Below are positions 5,761 to 6,014 of a stretch of 6,014 nt of DNA, one piece after another. The notes beneath the pieces were generated by a model that ran no database searches, was not told the DNA's origin, and worked only from the letters and a program-made list of their open reading frames with translations. This DNA is from an archaeon (lineage in GTDB: Archaea > Nanobdellota > Nanobdellia > SCGC-AAA011-G17 > PNOQ01), in the NCBI GenBank assembly GCA_021107835.1, contig JAIOSD010000005.1:1-6014 (forward strand), given 5' to 3'. The position numbers and the translations under genes were made by a program. Position 1 is the first letter of the stretch, and each line of letters starts with the position of its first letter.

Positions 5761-6014
5761 CTGAAAAAAAGTGTCCATTGTGTGAAGAAATAAATCCTGA
5801 AGATAATTTATTCTGTAAAAACTGTAGATATCCTTTATCTGTTATGAAGATGGATGACTTCACTGAGGAAGATTTAAATGAAATAATCTTGGCTTTTTTA
5901 GATGTTATAAAAAATAAAAAAACAAGCGATATAATTTTTGAGAATAAAGAATTATATGATGAATTGTTTTCTGCTTATTGGTTAAGACCGGAAACTGCAT
6001 TGTTTAGTTTTTTA
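5757..6014 (+). CDS. Zinc-ribbon protein, probable N-terminus of a class I methyltransferase, 3' end cut by window edge
   Basis: An open frame starts at the ATG in the ATGA overlap with the deacetylase stop and stays open to the right edge, giving 86 residues. CPLC (6-9) and CKNC (20-23) form a Cys4 zinc ribbon of the short rubredoxin-like kind common on archaeal proteins. An acidic helical region follows (33-72, DDFTEEDLNEII at its start). The final visible part, YWLRPETALFSFL (74-86), resembles the WLRPE-x-ALW stretch I associate with the N-terminal helix of SAM-dependent methyltransferases in surface-polysaccharide clusters. The SAM-binding G-x-G-x-G motif would lie beyond the window, so the methyltransferase call is inference. 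Overlap with the deacetylase suggests one transcript and a shared role in glycan tailoring. The zinc ribbon could bind a partner or nucleic acid, or simply stabilise the fold. Confidence 0.65.
   Translation, partial: MTEKKCPLCEEINPEDNLFCKNCRYPLSVMKMDDFTEEDLNEIILAFLDVIKNKKTSDIIFENKELYDELFSAYWLRPETALFSFL

Noticed and set aside
1..6014. CRISPR array, tRNA, rRNA or insertion sequence
   Set aside because: No spaced repeats, no cloverleaf or T-loop consensus, no transposase and no terminal inverted repeats were seen; coding genes fill almost the entire window.
1..6014. Frameshifts at the many T or A homopolymer runs
   Set aside because: Each gene reads through its homopolymers in one continuous frame with motifs in the right order, so no disruption is supported.

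Overview
The window is a very AT-rich stretch of cell-surface glycan genes, probably from an archaeon, possibly a small-genome DPANN type such as Woesearchaeota or Pacearchaeota. Four things point that way. Both divergent start codons sit about 25 bases from a TATA-like box, with no Shine-Dalgarno sequence between. Other starts also lack a usable Shine-Dalgarno. Arginine is written mostly AGA/AGG. The last gene begins with a small Cys4 zinc ribbon. This is an inference from signals; no rRNA or marker gene is present.

Layout: two divergent gene sets read outward from a 50-bp intergenic region (4775-4824). Leftward on the minus strand, in order of transcription, are a large GT-B-like glycosyltransferase (2897-4774), a Gfo/Idh/MocA oxidoreductase (1923-2900, ATGA overlap), a CMP-nonulosonate (sialic-acid-type) cytidylyltransferase (1139-1879, after a 43-bp gap holding a duplicated TATA-like element), and a class III PLP aminotransferase that runs off the left edge (1-1149, 11-base overlap). 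Rightward on the plus strand are a NodB-type carbohydrate deacetylase (4825-5760) and, overlapping it by ATGA, the start of a zinc-ribbon protein whose next segment resembles the N-terminus of class I methyltransferases of polysaccharide clusters (5757 to beyond 6014). No gap exceeds 50 bp, and I see no RNA gene, mobile element or CRISPR array.

How the genes may work together: the oxidoreductase could oxidise a sugar hydroxyl to a keto group, the aminotransferase could convert a carbonyl to an amine, the cytidylyltransferase would activate a nonulosonic-acid-type sugar with CTP, and the glycosyltransferase, which carries the HP motif seen in bacterial sialyl-, polysialyl- and Kdo-transferases, could attach it. 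The deacetylase and putative methyltransferase would tailor the glycan. The nonulosonate synthase (NeuB-like) that would settle this is not in the window. The individual families are familiar; what is less ordinary is the combination, the symmetric divergent promoter, and an oxidoreductase without the usual catalytic residues.
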